From positions 241,506-305,505 of the forward strand of contig NZ_JAEPBG010000007.1 in the NCBI RefSeq assembly GCF_016632335.1: 64,000 bases of DNA, written 5' to 3'. Below are positions 49,411 to 58,777 of this stretch, one piece after another. Within the stretch, counting starts at the first letter, position 1, and every line of letters starts with the position of its first letter. Both the position numbers and the translations under genes were made by a program. Source of the stretch: Noviherbaspirillum pedocola. Lineage in GTDB: Bacteria; Pseudomonadota; Gammaproteobacteria; Burkholderiales; Burkholderiaceae_D. A model generated the notes under the pieces. It was not told the origin of the DNA and did not search any database. It saw only the letters and a program-made list of their open reading frames with translations.

Positions 49411-51240
49411 ATGACTCTCACGATGAACAAGCAATTGATGCAGGCAAGACAGCTTGCCGCAGCCGGAGATTTCGCCGAAGCGATACAGCTCTGCAAAAAG
49501 CTGATCAAGCGCGGCGCTGATCTTCTTCCCGCCAAGCGCCTGATGGCGGACTGCCATGTCGAAATCGGCATGCTGCATTACGGCGGCAGCGGCTTGCTGG
49601 CTGAAGCCGAAGCGCATTTCCGCGAAGCCTTGGCCGCCGAGCCCAGGCACGCGGGAGCGCTGTTCAATCTCGGCGCGCTGCAGGCGGGCCGCGGCGAGTA
49701 TGCGGAGGCGATCGATGCGCTGCAGCGCGGCCTGCAAACCCAGCCCGACCATGTCGGCGCGCTTGAAACGCTGGCCAAGGCGCAGATCCTCGAAGGCCGG
49801 CTGCAGGACGCGTCGGCGGCCCTGGTGAAACTCGCCGAGCTGGTGCCTGCCAATGCCGGTGCCTACCTGATTCGCGATGCGCTGCTGGTGCCGAAGATTT
49901 CGGCAAGCCTTGCGGCGATCGAGGAAACGCGCCGGATGGTTGTCGACAAGCTCGCCGCGATCGAGGCCGCGGCCGCGCCGATCACGGATCCGTTGCGTCT
50001 GCCCGCGCCCTACTTTCCGCTGTCCTACCACGGCCTGGGCAACCGGGAGATCGTCGAACGCCTGGCCGCGATCTACCGCCGCGCAATGCCGTCGCTGGAA
50101 TGGGTCGCGCCGCATGTGCCGGGCTGGCAGAAGCCGGAAGGCCGCATCCGCATCGGCCTGGCCTCGCACTTCTTCCACGAGCACAGCATCGGCAATACCT
50201 CGCGCGGCTTGGTCGAGCAGCTTGATCGCGAGCGCTTCGAAGTGATCCTGATCCGCCTCGGACGCGGCCGGCGCGATGCGCTGGCGGAGCATCTCGACCG
50301 CTGCGCCGATGCAGTCGTCACTGTTCCCGAAACCAATCTGCAGGCAGCGCGCGAAAAGATCGCGGCACTGAAGCTCGACATCCTGTTCTACCAGGACATC
50401 GGCATGGAACCGCTCGGCTACTTCCTCGCGTTCGCGCGGCTCGCGCCGGTGCAGGCGGTGTCCTTCGGCCATCCGGACACGACCGGCATACCGAACATGG
50501 ATGTCTTCATCAGTTCGGACCGCTACGAGCCGTCGCAGGCGCAGACCGCGTATTCCGAGCGCCTGGCGCTCTTGCAGGGTGCCGGGACGCTGGCCTATTA
50601 CCACCGTCCGCAGCCGCCGGGCGCCGCGCCGGATCTGGCCGCCTTCGGCATCGCGCCGGGCGACCGCATCTACCTGTGCCCGCAAACGCTGTTCAAGCTG
50701 CATCCGGACATGGACGAGGTCTTCGCCGGCATCCTGGAAGGTGACGCGGCGGCGAAGATCGTGCTGATCGACATGGCGCCCGCGCATCTGCGGCGCGATC
50801 TCGAAGCGCGCTTTGCCGGCACGCTGGGCGCGGCCGCATCGCGGGTGCTGTTCGTGCCGTCCCAGCCATACCCGTCCTACCTCGCGCTGCTGCAGGGTGC
50901 GGACGTGATCCTCGACACCATCCACTTCAACGGCCAGAACACCACACTGGAAGCGCTGGCGCTGGCCATGCCGGTGGTGACGATGCCAGCAAGCTTTCAA
51001 CGCAGCCGGCACAGCCATGGCATGTATGCCGCGATGGGCTTCACCGACCTGGTGGCGGGGTCGATTCCGGAATACGTGGAACTGGCGTTGAAGGTAGCGC
51101 TTGACGCCGCCTTTCGCGGGGCATGCCGCGCAGCCATCCGCAAAAGAAGCGGCGTGCTGTTCGAAAACCTCGGTATCGTGCGCGGCTTCGAGGAAGTGTT
51201 TCGCGCGATGCTGACGTCGGTTGCCGATGGTCGTGCATAG
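49411..51240 (+). CDS. TPR protein with O-GlcNAc transferase (GT41)-like domain
   Basis: 609 aa. About three TPR repeats in residues 8-150 (HFREALAAEPRHAGALFNLG, LQRGLQTQPDHVGALETLA), then a GT41/SPINDLY-like catalytic region (230-600) with HFFHEHSIGNTSRGL, DIGMEPLGYFLAFARLAP, QAVSFGHPDTTGI and DTIHFNGQNTTLEALALAMPVVTM. In bacteria such proteins often glycosylate surface proteins or flagellin, but there is no neighbour to suggest a target. ATG 49411 chosen; ATG 49330 would add 27 residues without a ribosome site. Confidence 0.8.
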   Translation: MTLTMNKQLMQARQLAAAGDFAEAIQLCKKLIKRGADLLPAKRLMADCHVEIGMLHYGGSGLLAEAEAHFREALAAEPRHAGALFNLGALQAGRGEYAEAIDALQRGLQTQPDHVGALETLAKAQILEGRLQDASAALVKLAELVPANAGAYLIRDALLVPKISASLAAIEETRRMVVDKLAAIEAAAAPITDPLRLPAPYFPLSYHGLGNREIVERLAAIYRRAMPSLEWVAPHVPGWQKPEGRIRIGLASHFFHEHSIGNTSRGLVEQLDRERFEVILIRLGRGRRDALAEHLDRCADAVVTVPETNLQAAREKIAALKLDILFYQDIGMEPLGYFLAFARLAPVQAVSFGHPDTTGIPNMDVFISSDRYEPSQAQTAYSERLALLQGAGTLAYYHRPQPPGAAPDLAAFGIAPGDRIYLCPQTLFKLHPDMDEVFAGILEGDAAAKIVLIDMAPAHLRRDLEARFAGTLGAAASRVLFVPSQPYPSYLALLQGADVILDTIHFNGQNTTLEALALAMPVVTMPASFQRSRHSHGMYAAMGFTDLVAGSIPEYVELALKVALDAAFRGACRAAIRKRSGVLFENLGIVRGFEEVFRAMLTSVADGRA

Positions 51241-51327
51241 GATTCGCTCTGCCACGCGCTTGTTCAATGAGCCCGTGGGCGCAGCAGGCCCCACGCATCA
51301 AGCCATAACCTCGCTCAACCTGCCACC

Positions 51328-52389
51328 TCAATCCTGATTGACAAAATACAGCGAGCTGCTGGCGCAATCCTGGCATTCCCGATAGAAGCGTTTGCCATCC
51401 TTGCGCAGCCTTTCGCGGTGCCCATCCTTGCCGCAAGCGACTTTGGCCGGCGCATTGGCATCGCAGTCCGAGCATTTGAAGTAATAGCCGAATTTGCCGT
51501 ATTGGATGGACAACTTGGCGCTCCGGCATTTTTTGCAAGCGTGCACCGTGGTCTCCACGGAAAGCGCTACTGCGGTGCTCGCCGGTTCCGAGACGGGCGC
51601 GACAGCCGTAACGGCCGGGGTATTGCCAAACTCGATGCTTATCGGCCCTTGCTCAAGTGCAGGCAGTGGCAAGGCATGATCCTGCCGCATGCCGAATTTC
51701 GCTTCGTAGTCGACCAATATTGGCCGGTGCATGCGCAGCAGCTTGCGGGAAATGTCGACCAGCGATTCCGAAAAGGTCGTGCGCACCAGACCGCTGATCA
51801 TGCTCAGCACATTCGCGCTATCCAGATTCTTCTGGTAAGCAGTGAGAAATTGATCGGCCTTGATCACCATGCTGCTGTTGAATTTTTTCGAGCGGTCGAT
51901 CCGGGCTTGCGGAGCGACGAGGATCATCGATTCGACCGCGGGCTCCGGCAAGCCCATCATCGCCAATGCCTTTTTCAACACCAGAACGTGGCGTTCGTTC
52001 TGCTCGATCGGCGATGGCATGCCTTCATAAGTCTTCTTCCAGTCGTTCCAGCGCAGGAACTCGCCCTCATCGGTGATCTTCACGCCATGGCTGAAATGCT
52101 TGGTCTCGAGCACATAGAAGCGGTAGGTCTGGTGGATCAGCAGATGATCGATCTGCGCCACCCGGCCATCGTCGAGCTGCAGTCGCAGGTCGTGGAGCAC
52201 GGCGGTTTTCCTGCTGTCCTTCAGGTGGAAGTCGATCAGATAAGCTGCTTCGCGTTCGCCCTTGATGCCGGCGCGCATGATGTGCAGCTCTCTTTCTATC
52301 GCTGCTTTCTTGTTGCTGCCGGCGCGGGCCAGGAGGTTTTCGAGGACGGCAACGGCGGCCTGCTTGTCATCGGGTTTTTTGCACAGCAT
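51328..52389 (-). CDS. NERD domain protein with C-terminal zinc ribbon
   Basis: 353 aa. The NERD (nuclease-related) domain (about 40-170) shows AGIKGEREAAYLI, LRLQLDDGRVAQIDHLLIH and the ExK-type YVLETKHF, the likely metal-binding catalytic residues. The C-terminal 80 residues have CKKCRSAKL..CSDCD and CGKDGH..CQDCA, four cysteine pairs forming zinc ribbons. The pattern suggests a DNA-acting enzyme, possibly a topoisomerase/nuclease-like repair or defence factor. Isolated gene; function unknown. Confidence 0.8.
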   Translation of the reverse strand: MLCKKPDDKQAAVAVLENLLARAGSNKKAAIERELHIMRAGIKGEREAAYLIDFHLKDSRKTAVLHDLRLQLDDGRVAQIDHLLIHQTYRFYVLETKHFSHGVKITDEGEFLRWNDWKKTYEGMPSPIEQNERHVLVLKKALAMMGLPEPAVESMILVAPQARIDRSKKFNSSMVIKADQFLTAYQKNLDSANVLSMISGLVRTTFSESLVDISRKLLRMHRPILVDYEAKFGMRQDHALPLPALEQGPISIEFGNTPAVTAVAPVSEPASTAVALSVETTVHACKKCRSAKLSIQYGKFGYYFKCSDCDANAPAKVACGKDGHRERLRKDGKRFYRECQDCASSSLYFVNQD

Positions 52390-52576
52390 GTTTCGCGCGT
52401 ATCAAACGGAGGAAAAACGAAGGAAGAAATAAAAGTTTCCGTATTGTAACATTCTGAACGACTTTTTTTCGCATGTACGCTCTGCTGCACGACTGTTGCG
52501 ATTTGAAGGCTTAACCGAGTCCGTTTTTCAAACACCGCACACTACAATAGCCGCCACCCATCCACGATCCCCGCTC

Positions 52577-53728
52577 ATGACCACATTCGCTTCGCAAGAC
52601 CCGCAATTCGCCCTGCCCGCACCGGCCCAGCCCGGCCAGGCGCTGTCCCAGGTCGATACGCCATCGCTGCTGCTCGATCTGGCCGCCTTCGAACGCAATC
52701 TCGACCGCATGCAAGGCCGCGCCGATGCTGCCGGCGTCAAGCTGCGGCCGCATGCGAAAGCGCATAAGACCCCGGACATCGCGCTGGCACAGGTGGCGCG
52801 CGGCGCGGTCGGCGTGTGCTGTCAGAAGGTCAGCGAAGCCCTGCCCTTCGTGCGCGCCGGCATTGCCGACATCCACATCAGCAATGAGATTGCGACGCCG
52901 GCCAAGGCGGCCTTACTGGCCGCGCTGGCGCGCCGGGCATCGATGAGCGTGTGCGTGGACGATGCGCGCCAGGTGGCAATGCTGGAAGACGCTTGCCGCG
53001 CGGCGGATGCGCGACTCACGGTGTTCGTGGAGATCGATGTCGGCCAGGGCCGCTGCGGCGTGAAGAATGCGGAATCGGCATTGCGGCTGGCCGAGGCCAT
53101 CGCCGGCTCTTCACATCTGCGCTTCGGCGGCCTGCAGGCCTATCACGGCGGCGCGCAGCACCGGCGCACGCGCGAAGAGCGGCGCGTAGCCGCGGCGCGC
53201 GCGGCCGAAAGCGCGGCGCAGACGGTCGTGCGGCTGGATGCGGCCGGCATTGCCTGCGCGACCGTCACCGGCGGTGGCACCGGCAGCGTCGAGTTCGATC
53301 TTGCCAGCGGCGTCTACACCGAGATCCAGCCCGGCTCCTATGTGTTCATGGATGGCGATTACGGCCGCAATGAATGGGATGCGGCCAGCCGCTTCGAGCA
53401 CAGCCTGTTCATCGCCAGCACGGTCATGAGCGTGGCCTCAGGCACGCGCGCGGTGCTGGATGCCGGCCTGAAATCGATGGCGGTGGACTCCGGCCTGCCC
53501 ACGATCTGGCAGCCGTCGCCGCAAGCGCTGCGCTATGTGGCGGCGAATGATGAGCATGGCATCGTCGAAGCGACGGATGGCACGGCGCTGCCCGGGCTGG
53601 GCGCGCAGGTGCTGCTGGTGCCCGGGCATTGCGATCCGACGCTGAACCTGTATGACGAGATCGTCGGCTTTCGCGACGGCCGCGTGGAATGCCTGTGGCC
53701 GGTCGCGGCGCGCGGCTTGAGCCGGTAG
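52577..53728 (+). CDS. DSD1 family PLP enzyme (D-threonine aldolase/D-serine dehydratase-like)
   Basis: 383 aa. Fold type III PLP enzyme: the N-terminal TIM barrel carries the Schiff-base lysine in LRPHAKAHKTPDIA, followed by GGLQAYHGGAQ and the C-terminal metal-binding PGHCDPTLNLYD (His-x-Cys pair). Family members cleave D-3-hydroxyamino acids (D-threonine, 3-hydroxy-D-aspartate) or dehydrate D-serine, needing divalent metal. ATG 52577 is just before the conserved core. REP pair lies 54 bp after its stop. Confidence 0.88.
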   Translation: MTTFASQDPQFALPAPAQPGQALSQVDTPSLLLDLAAFERNLDRMQGRADAAGVKLRPHAKAHKTPDIALAQVARGAVGVCCQKVSEALPFVRAGIADIHISNEIATPAKAALLAALARRASMSVCVDDARQVAMLEDACRAADARLTVFVEIDVGQGRCGVKNAESALRLAEAIAGSSHLRFGGLQAYHGGAQHRRTREERRVAAARAAESAAQTVVRLDAAGIACATVTGGGTGSVEFDLASGVYTEIQPGSYVFMDGDYGRNEWDAASRFEHSLFIASTVMSVASGTRAVLDAGLKSMAVDSGLPTIWQPSPQALRYVAANDEHGIVEATDGTALPGLGAQVLLVPGHCDPTLNLYDEIVGFRDGRVECLWPVAARGLSR

Positions 53729-53782
53729 GCAGCGAGGAACTGGCGCAATCGACAGGTATTGCGGCAGTTTGCGGTGCGTATT

Positions 53783-53855
53783 GTTGGGCTTGGCAGCCCA
53801 ACCTACGAACACCTTTGCGAAGGGTGAATGCGTAGGTTGGGCTGCCAAGCCCAAC
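53783..53855. repeat. REP pair between DSD1 and fnr
   Basis: Reverse unit 53783-53806 then forward unit 53832-53855, tail-to-tail relative to other pairs, separated by 25 bp. Both units have intact palindrome and GTAG ends. It fills the convergent gap between the DSD1-like gene and fnr. Confidence 0.85.
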
Positions 53856-53917
53856 GAAACCTCCGATTGCGCACAAGCCTTTCCGGCGCACTTCCTTCTT
53901 CCATTCCGCAACGACGC

Positions 53918-54691
53918 TTACTTGTCGAAGGAGCGCGAACCCGACGCGATCTCGCGCAAGCGCGGCATGTCGAGAATCCTCACCTCGCGGTTGCTCACCT
54001 CCAGCAAGCCCGCCTTCTTGAACTTGGCGATCAGCCTGCTGATGCTTTCGATCGTCAGGCCAAGGTAATTGCCGATCTCTTCCCTGCCCATGCGCAATTG
54101 CAGGCTGGTGGACGCATAGCCGCGCGCCGCATAGCGCGAGGACAGGTTCACCAGGAAAGCGGAGAAACGCTGCTCGGACGCCATGTTGCCGAGCAACAGC
54201 ATCACCGACTGGTCACGCGTGATTTCCTGGCTCATCAGGCGATGAAACTGGCGCAACAGCGCCGGTATCTGCACGAACAGCGCTTCGAGTTCGCTGTACT
54301 GGATTTCGCAGACTTCGCTGTCTTCCAGCGCCTTGGCATCGCATTGATGCTTGCCGCTGGAAATCGCATCCAGCCCGAGGATCTCGCCCGGCATCTGAAA
54401 GCCGGTGATCTGCTGTTCACCGTCGTGCGTGACCTGGTAGGTCTTGAAATGGCCGACGCGCACCGCGAACAGCCGCAGGAAGGGATCGTCCTGTCGATAC
54501 AGCAACTCGCCCTTGGCCACGCGCTGACGTTTGCGGATCACCCGGTCGAGGCGGTCCATGTCCTCGCCCGACAGGCCCACGGGCAGGCACAGCTCGCGCA
54601 GGTTGCAGTTGGCGCAGCGTGTTCTGAGCTCATCCAGGCTGAAAACGGGCTTGTGCGCGCCGTCTTCGGAAAAGGTGATGGGTTCTTCCAT
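53918..54691 (-). CDS. FNR-type [4Fe-4S] oxygen-sensing regulator
   Basis: 257 aa. Four cysteines for an FNR cluster: Cys26, Cys29, Cys35 (CANCNLRELC) and Cys117 (GKHQC), matching FNR spacing. Then the cAMP-like beta barrel, dimer helix and HTH, whose recognition helix contains TIESISRLI with the ExxSR that reads TTGAT. Start ATG 54691 is preferred: GGAG lies 6 bp before it, and an upstream ATG (54739) coincides with the predicted transcript start. Controls anaerobic/microaerobic genes. Confidence 0.92.
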   Translation of the reverse strand: MEEPITFSEDGAHKPVFSLDELRTRCANCNLRELCLPVGLSGEDMDRLDRVIRKRQRVAKGELLYRQDDPFLRLFAVRVGHFKTYQVTHDGEQQITGFQMPGEILGLDAISSGKHQCDAKALEDSEVCEIQYSELEALFVQIPALLRQFHRLMSQEITRDQSVMLLLGNMASEQRFSAFLVNLSSRYAARGYASTSLQLRMGREEIGNYLGLTIESISRLIAKFKKAGLLEVSNREVRILDMPRLREIASGSRSFDK

Positions 54692-54743
54692 GCTCGGCTC
54701 CGCGGGTCCGGTTGTTCCGTTCTTTTCGTCCAATGTCATGAAT

Positions 54744-54784
54744 CTTATAACGTTCTTGTTTTTAGCGCCGTTGGGCGATCGCAA
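54744..54784 (-). promoter_or_regulatory. Candidate fnr promoter with weak FNR half-sites
   Basis: Minus strand -10 TATAAG (54744-54749) and, 31 bp upstream centre to centre, TTGCGATCGCCCAA (54771-54784), which keeps TTG and CAA of the FNR consensus (6 of 10). This is the class II FNR distance, so autoregulation is possible. Confidence 0.35.
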
Positions 54785-54932
54785 GGTGCGTGAGCATACA
54801 CCGGGTGCGTGCATGTTCCGCTGAAGAAATGCGGAATCGCCACGGCGCGTGGCGAAAGCGTTACAGGAAGCGTTGGAAGATGCGGCGGGGACGGAATGCC
54901 GGCGCCGCCCACAAGCCGCGGCACGGTGCGCA

Positions 54933-55868
54933 TCAGAGCAACTGGTAATCCACCGGCGCGGCGGGTTTGGGCAGCGGCTTTTCGCCTAGCGATTCGCGCA
55001 GTGTGATCTCGATGCCGCGGCAGATCGCTTCCAGCGGCAGGTCGTTGGCCGACATGCCGAAGGGTTCCTCGATCTCGTCGCCGAGCGCATCCAGGCCGAA
55101 GAAGGTGTAGGCGACGATGGCAACGACAAATGGCGTCATGAACCGGATCGTGTCCACCAGGCCGAAGGGCAGCAGAAAGCAGTACAGATAGGCGGTGCGG
55201 TGCAGCAGCAGCGTGTAGGAGAACGGAATCGGCGTATTGCGGATGCGCTCGCAGGCCGCACCGGTGGCCACCATCGCCGACAGCGTGGCGTCGATGGAAG
55301 CGGCCAGCATGCTGTCGATGCGCCCTTCCTCCATGCAGCGCTTCAGGTCCTCGCCCATGCGGTCCATCAGGAAATGCGGCTTGTGCGTCGAGGCCAGCAT
55401 GCGTTCCCATTCATACGGCGACAGCAGCGGCTTCAGATCCTCGGCGCCGTCGGTGCCGCGCAGATGGTGGCGCAGGGCATGGGCAAAGGCGATCGCGCGA
55501 TGCACCATCTGCCGGCGCAGCGCGGCGTCGCCGGTCGGATCCGATGGCGCGTGGCCGACGAAGGTCTGGCACTGGCGCACGAAATTGCGGCTTCGCAGCA
55601 CCAGCTCGCCCCAGAGCTTGCGTCCTTCCCAATAGCGGTCGTAGGCAGAGTTGTTGCGAAAGCCGAGGAAGATCGCCAACGGCAGGCCCATCAGCGTGAA
55701 CGGGATGGTGGTGACGGTGAGCTTGTGGCCGAGAAAGCTGCCATCGGTGATGGTGACGACAATGGCCAGCAGCGTGGTGACGACCAGGCTTTTCCAGATG
55801 CGCGACAAAATCGAGCCGCGCATGGCGAAGAACAGCTTGAAACCGGAAGGACGGTCACGAACGATCAT
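54933..55868 (-). CDS. Bestrophin-like (UPF0187) membrane protein
   Basis: 311 aa, four hydrophobic helices near the start and end. MIVRDRPSGFKLFFAMRGS and IPFTLMGLPLAIFLGFRNN, with YDRYWEGRKLWGELVLRSR after it, are bestrophin signatures. Bacterial homologues (such as KpBest) are pentameric ion channels. ATG 55868 fits the family; the open frame upstream is a shadow of noncoding DNA. Physiological ion unknown. Confidence 0.9.
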   Translation of the reverse strand: MIVRDRPSGFKLFFAMRGSILSRIWKSLVVTTLLAIVVTITDGSFLGHKLTVTTIPFTLMGLPLAIFLGFRNNSAYDRYWEGRKLWGELVLRSRNFVRQCQTFVGHAPSDPTGDAALRRQMVHRAIAFAHALRHHLRGTDGAEDLKPLLSPYEWERMLASTHKPHFLMDRMGEDLKRCMEEGRIDSMLAASIDATLSAMVATGAACERIRNTPIPFSYTLLLHRTAYLYCFLLPFGLVDTIRFMTPFVVAIVAYTFFGLDALGDEIEEPFGMSANDLPLEAICRGIEITLRESLGEKPLPKPAAPVDYQLL

Positions 55869-56021
55869 GGCGTGGGCCTCGTTGAAGGACAGGCCCCACA
55901 GGCAGAGAGAAAGGGACAGCGAGCATCTTGTTCTTGTGAATGGATGGGCCATGCCGGTATGGGTCGACATGGCGATTCTTGTCGAGGCGGCCGCGCCGCG
56001 TAAAGCCGGCCGCGCAGGCGC

Positions 56022-57518
56022 CTACGATTCGCGCATGCTTCCCGCAGTGCGATAGCGTTCGTGCCAGCACAGCGCACGCTCGAGCAGATGCGGCGTATGG
56101 CCGCCGCGCCGGCAGGCTTCTGCGAAATAGGCGCGCAGTGCTGGCCGGTATTCCGGATGCGCGCAGCGCTCGATGATCAGCGGCGCGCGTTCGCGCGGCG
56201 CCAGCCCGCGCAGGTCCGCCAGGCCCCACTCGGTGACCAGCACATCGACATCGTGCTCGGTATGGTCGACATGCGACACCATCGGCACCACGCTGGAGAT
56301 GTCGCCCCCCTTGGCCACCGACTTGCTGACGAACAGCGACAGCTGGCCGTTGCGCGCGAAGTCGCCCGAGCCGCCGATGCCGTTCATCATGTGCGTGCCG
56401 CCGACATGCGTGGAATTGACGTTGCCGTAGAGATCGAATTCCAGCGCGGTATTGAGGGCGATGATGCCGAGCCGGCGCACGATCTCGGGATGATTGCTGA
56501 TCTCCTGCGGCCGTAGCACGATGCGCTCGCGATAGCGCTCGATGTCGCGCAAAAAACGTTCATGCATGTCCTTCGACAAGGTGATCGACGAAGCCGACGC
56601 GAATTCCAGCTGGCCCGAGTCGATCAACGCGATCGCACTGTCCTGCAGCACCTCGGAATACATCGTCAGGCCGGAAAACGGCGAATCGATCAGGCCATGC
56701 AATACCGCGTTGGCGATGGTGCCGATGCCGGCCTGCAAGGGCGCGAGCCGCGGGCTCAGCCGACGGCATTCGACTTCGCCCGCAAGGAACTCGATCACAT
56801 GCCGCGCGATTGCCGCGGTTTCGGCATCCGGCGGCAGGATGGTCGATGGGCTGTCCGGGCTGTCGGTAACGACGATGGCCGCAATGCGCTCGGGATCGAC
56901 CGCGATGCGCGGCGCGCCGATGCGCTGCGACGGGCCGGCAAGCGGAATCGGCGCGCGCTCGGGCCGGTCAGCCGGCAGATAAATGTCGTGCAAACCTTCG
57001 AGCGCGGCCGGCGCGGCCAGGTTCAGTTCGACGATGACCTGCTTCGCGCCCTGCACGAAGCTGGCCGAGTTGCCGACCGCCATGGTCGGCACGATGCCGC
57101 CATCCTCGGCGATTGCGGCGGCTTCGATCACTGCGATATCGACCGGCGCGAGGCTTCCCGAGCGCAAGGATTCGGCGGTCTCGGACAAGTGTTGGTCTAT
57201 GAACATCACCGCGCCGTCATTGATTTTCCTGCGCAGCGTGGCGTCGGCCTGGAATGGCAGGCGGCGCGCGATCAGCCCGGCCTCGGCCATGAGTCCATCG
57301 CTGTCGTTGCCCAGCGAAGCGCCGGTCAAGAGCGTCAGGCGCAGCGGTTCGCCCCGCGCGCGCTCGGCCAGTGCCGCTGGCAGCGCCTTTGCATCGCCGG
57401 CGCGGGTGAAGCCGCTCATGCCGACGGTCATGCCGTCGCGGAAAAATTCGGCTGCCTGCGCTGCGCTCATCAGCTTGCCGCGCAGGCCGGCGTGGCGTAG
57501 GCGATCGCTGTACATCAT
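56022..57518 (-). CDS. Acetyl-CoA hydrolase/succinate-CoA transferase family
   Basis: 498 aa family-I CoA transferase. N-terminal half has GMTVGMSGFTRAGDAKALP, C-terminal half contains MYSEVLQDSAIALID with the likely catalytic Glu and ALEFDLYGNVNSTHVGGTHM with NGIGGSGDFARNG. This class swaps CoA between acetyl-/propionyl-CoA and succinate or hydrolyses acetyl-CoA. Its LysR regulator is divergent (gap 101 bp). Exact acyl donor unknown. Confidence 0.9.
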   Translation of the reverse strand: MMYSDRLRHAGLRGKLMSAAQAAEFFRDGMTVGMSGFTRAGDAKALPAALAERARGEPLRLTLLTGASLGNDSDGLMAEAGLIARRLPFQADATLRRKINDGAVMFIDQHLSETAESLRSGSLAPVDIAVIEAAAIAEDGGIVPTMAVGNSASFVQGAKQVIVELNLAAPAALEGLHDIYLPADRPERAPIPLAGPSQRIGAPRIAVDPERIAAIVVTDSPDSPSTILPPDAETAAIARHVIEFLAGEVECRRLSPRLAPLQAGIGTIANAVLHGLIDSPFSGLTMYSEVLQDSAIALIDSGQLEFASASSITLSKDMHERFLRDIERYRERIVLRPQEISNHPEIVRRLGIIALNTALEFDLYGNVNSTHVGGTHMMNGIGGSGDFARNGQLSLFVSKSVAKGGDISSVVPMVSHVDHTEHDVDVLVTEWGLADLRGLAPRERAPLIIERCAHPEYRPALRAYFAEACRRGGHTPHLLERALCWHERYRTAGSMRES

Positions 57519-57619
57519 CGTTCTCCTCGGATGGTCTTTCTGTCATCCGATTGTAGGATCCGGCAAGCCTGCACGTTATGAATTAAAGTCTTCGCTTTCA
57601 GTCGGAATTTTCATAGTTC

Positions 57620-58498
57620 ATGGACATCCGCTCGCTGCGCTATTTCATCGAGACCGCGCGCCTGGCCAGCTTCACCGGCGCGGCCGAAGCGCTGCATGTA
57701 ACGCAATCGACCATCAGCAAGATGGTGCGGCAGCTGGAAGACGAGATCGGCACGCCGCTGCTGGCACGCGACGGCCGCAAGCTGACGCTGACCGATACCG
57801 GCGCCATCGTGTTCGCACGCGGCCAGGAAATCCTGGCGACGATGAAGCAATTACAACGCGAGGTGCAGGACACGCGCTCGCTGCGCCGCGGCCGGCTCGT
57901 GCTCGGCATTCCGCCGATGATCAATCTGCTGTTCACGCCCGTGCTCAAGGCCTTTCGCGAGCGGCATCCGGAAATCGCGCTGGAGCTGGTCGAAGACACC
58001 GGCCAGGCCGTCGAGCGCCTGGTGGCATCGGGCGATGTCGAGGTCGGCATGACGGTCTTGCCCAGCGATCCGGCGCTGGACTTGGAAGCCGAGGAAATCG
58101 CCAGCTATCCGATCTGGGCGCTGGCGGCGGCGGGAAGCTTTGCGGCGCAGCGCGGCACGCTGCCATTGAAAACCCTGCGCGACTTGCCGCTGGTGATGCT
58201 GAAGGACGATTTTGCGCTGACCCGCAGCCTGCGCCAGGCCTTTGCCGCCGCTGGCTTCGAACCGAAGATCGCCGCGCAGAGCGGCCACTGGGACTGGCTG
58301 GCGGCCATGGCCGGCGCCGGCCTGGGCGTGGCCCTGTTGCCGGAACCGTTTCTCGGTCTTCTCGCCACTGGCCGCATCGATGCGGTGCGCATCGTCGAGC
58401 CGGAACTGCGCTGGCGCGTGGCGCAGGTGCGGCATGGAAGGTATCTGTCGCATGCGGCCCGGGCCTGGCTGGGGATTTGCCGGGAAGTGCTTGGGTGA
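57620..58498 (+). CDS. LysR family regulator divergent from CoA transferase
   Basis: 292 aa. HTH LASFTGAAEALHVTQSTISKMVRQLEDEIG at the N terminus (described by position: residues 15-44), effector domain (about 90-290) with GLGVALLPE. Belongs to the CynR/CidR-like branch. By position it probably controls the divergent CoA transferase, and the 101-bp gap has an AT-rich ATTAAAGT stretch that could include its operator. Confidence 0.9.
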   Translation: MDIRSLRYFIETARLASFTGAAEALHVTQSTISKMVRQLEDEIGTPLLARDGRKLTLTDTGAIVFARGQEILATMKQLQREVQDTRSLRRGRLVLGIPPMINLLFTPVLKAFRERHPEIALELVEDTGQAVERLVASGDVEVGMTVLPSDPALDLEAEEIASYPIWALAAAGSFAAQRGTLPLKTLRDLPLVMLKDDFALTRSLRQAFAAAGFEPKIAAQSGHWDWLAAMAGAGLGVALLPEPFLGLLATGRIDAVRIVEPELRWRVAQVRHGRYLSHAARAWLGICREVLG

Positions 58499-58576
58499 GG
58501 CAGAGGTCGCCGCCCAGCCGTTTCAATGTGATCGGGAACCATGCTTCGCTTCGCTCGCATGAAGAACCGCTGCTTC

Positions 58577-58646
58577 GTAGGGTGGGCGCAGCCCACGCGG
58601 CCCACCGTTTATCCTCCGCTGACCGCGTGGGCTGCGCCCACACTAC
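58577..58646. repeat. Second-class GTAG inverted repeat
   Basis: Arms GTAGGGTGGGCGCAGCCCAC.. (58577-58600) and its complement (58623-58646) match at 23 of 24 positions, with a 22-bp centre. Similar GTAG heads but a different palindrome from the main REP family. The remainder of 58499-58777 shows nothing recognisable. Confidence 0.85.
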
Positions 58647-58777
58647 GAATCCATTGCGACATCGGCTGCTTGTTGTTTCGATCCACGCACGGCATGGCCA
58701 ACCATAGACCGAGTGAAGAGCGATTGTTCACCACCTTCAAAAACCCGGCCTGCCATCTCACAGGCAAAGCCCCCTCC

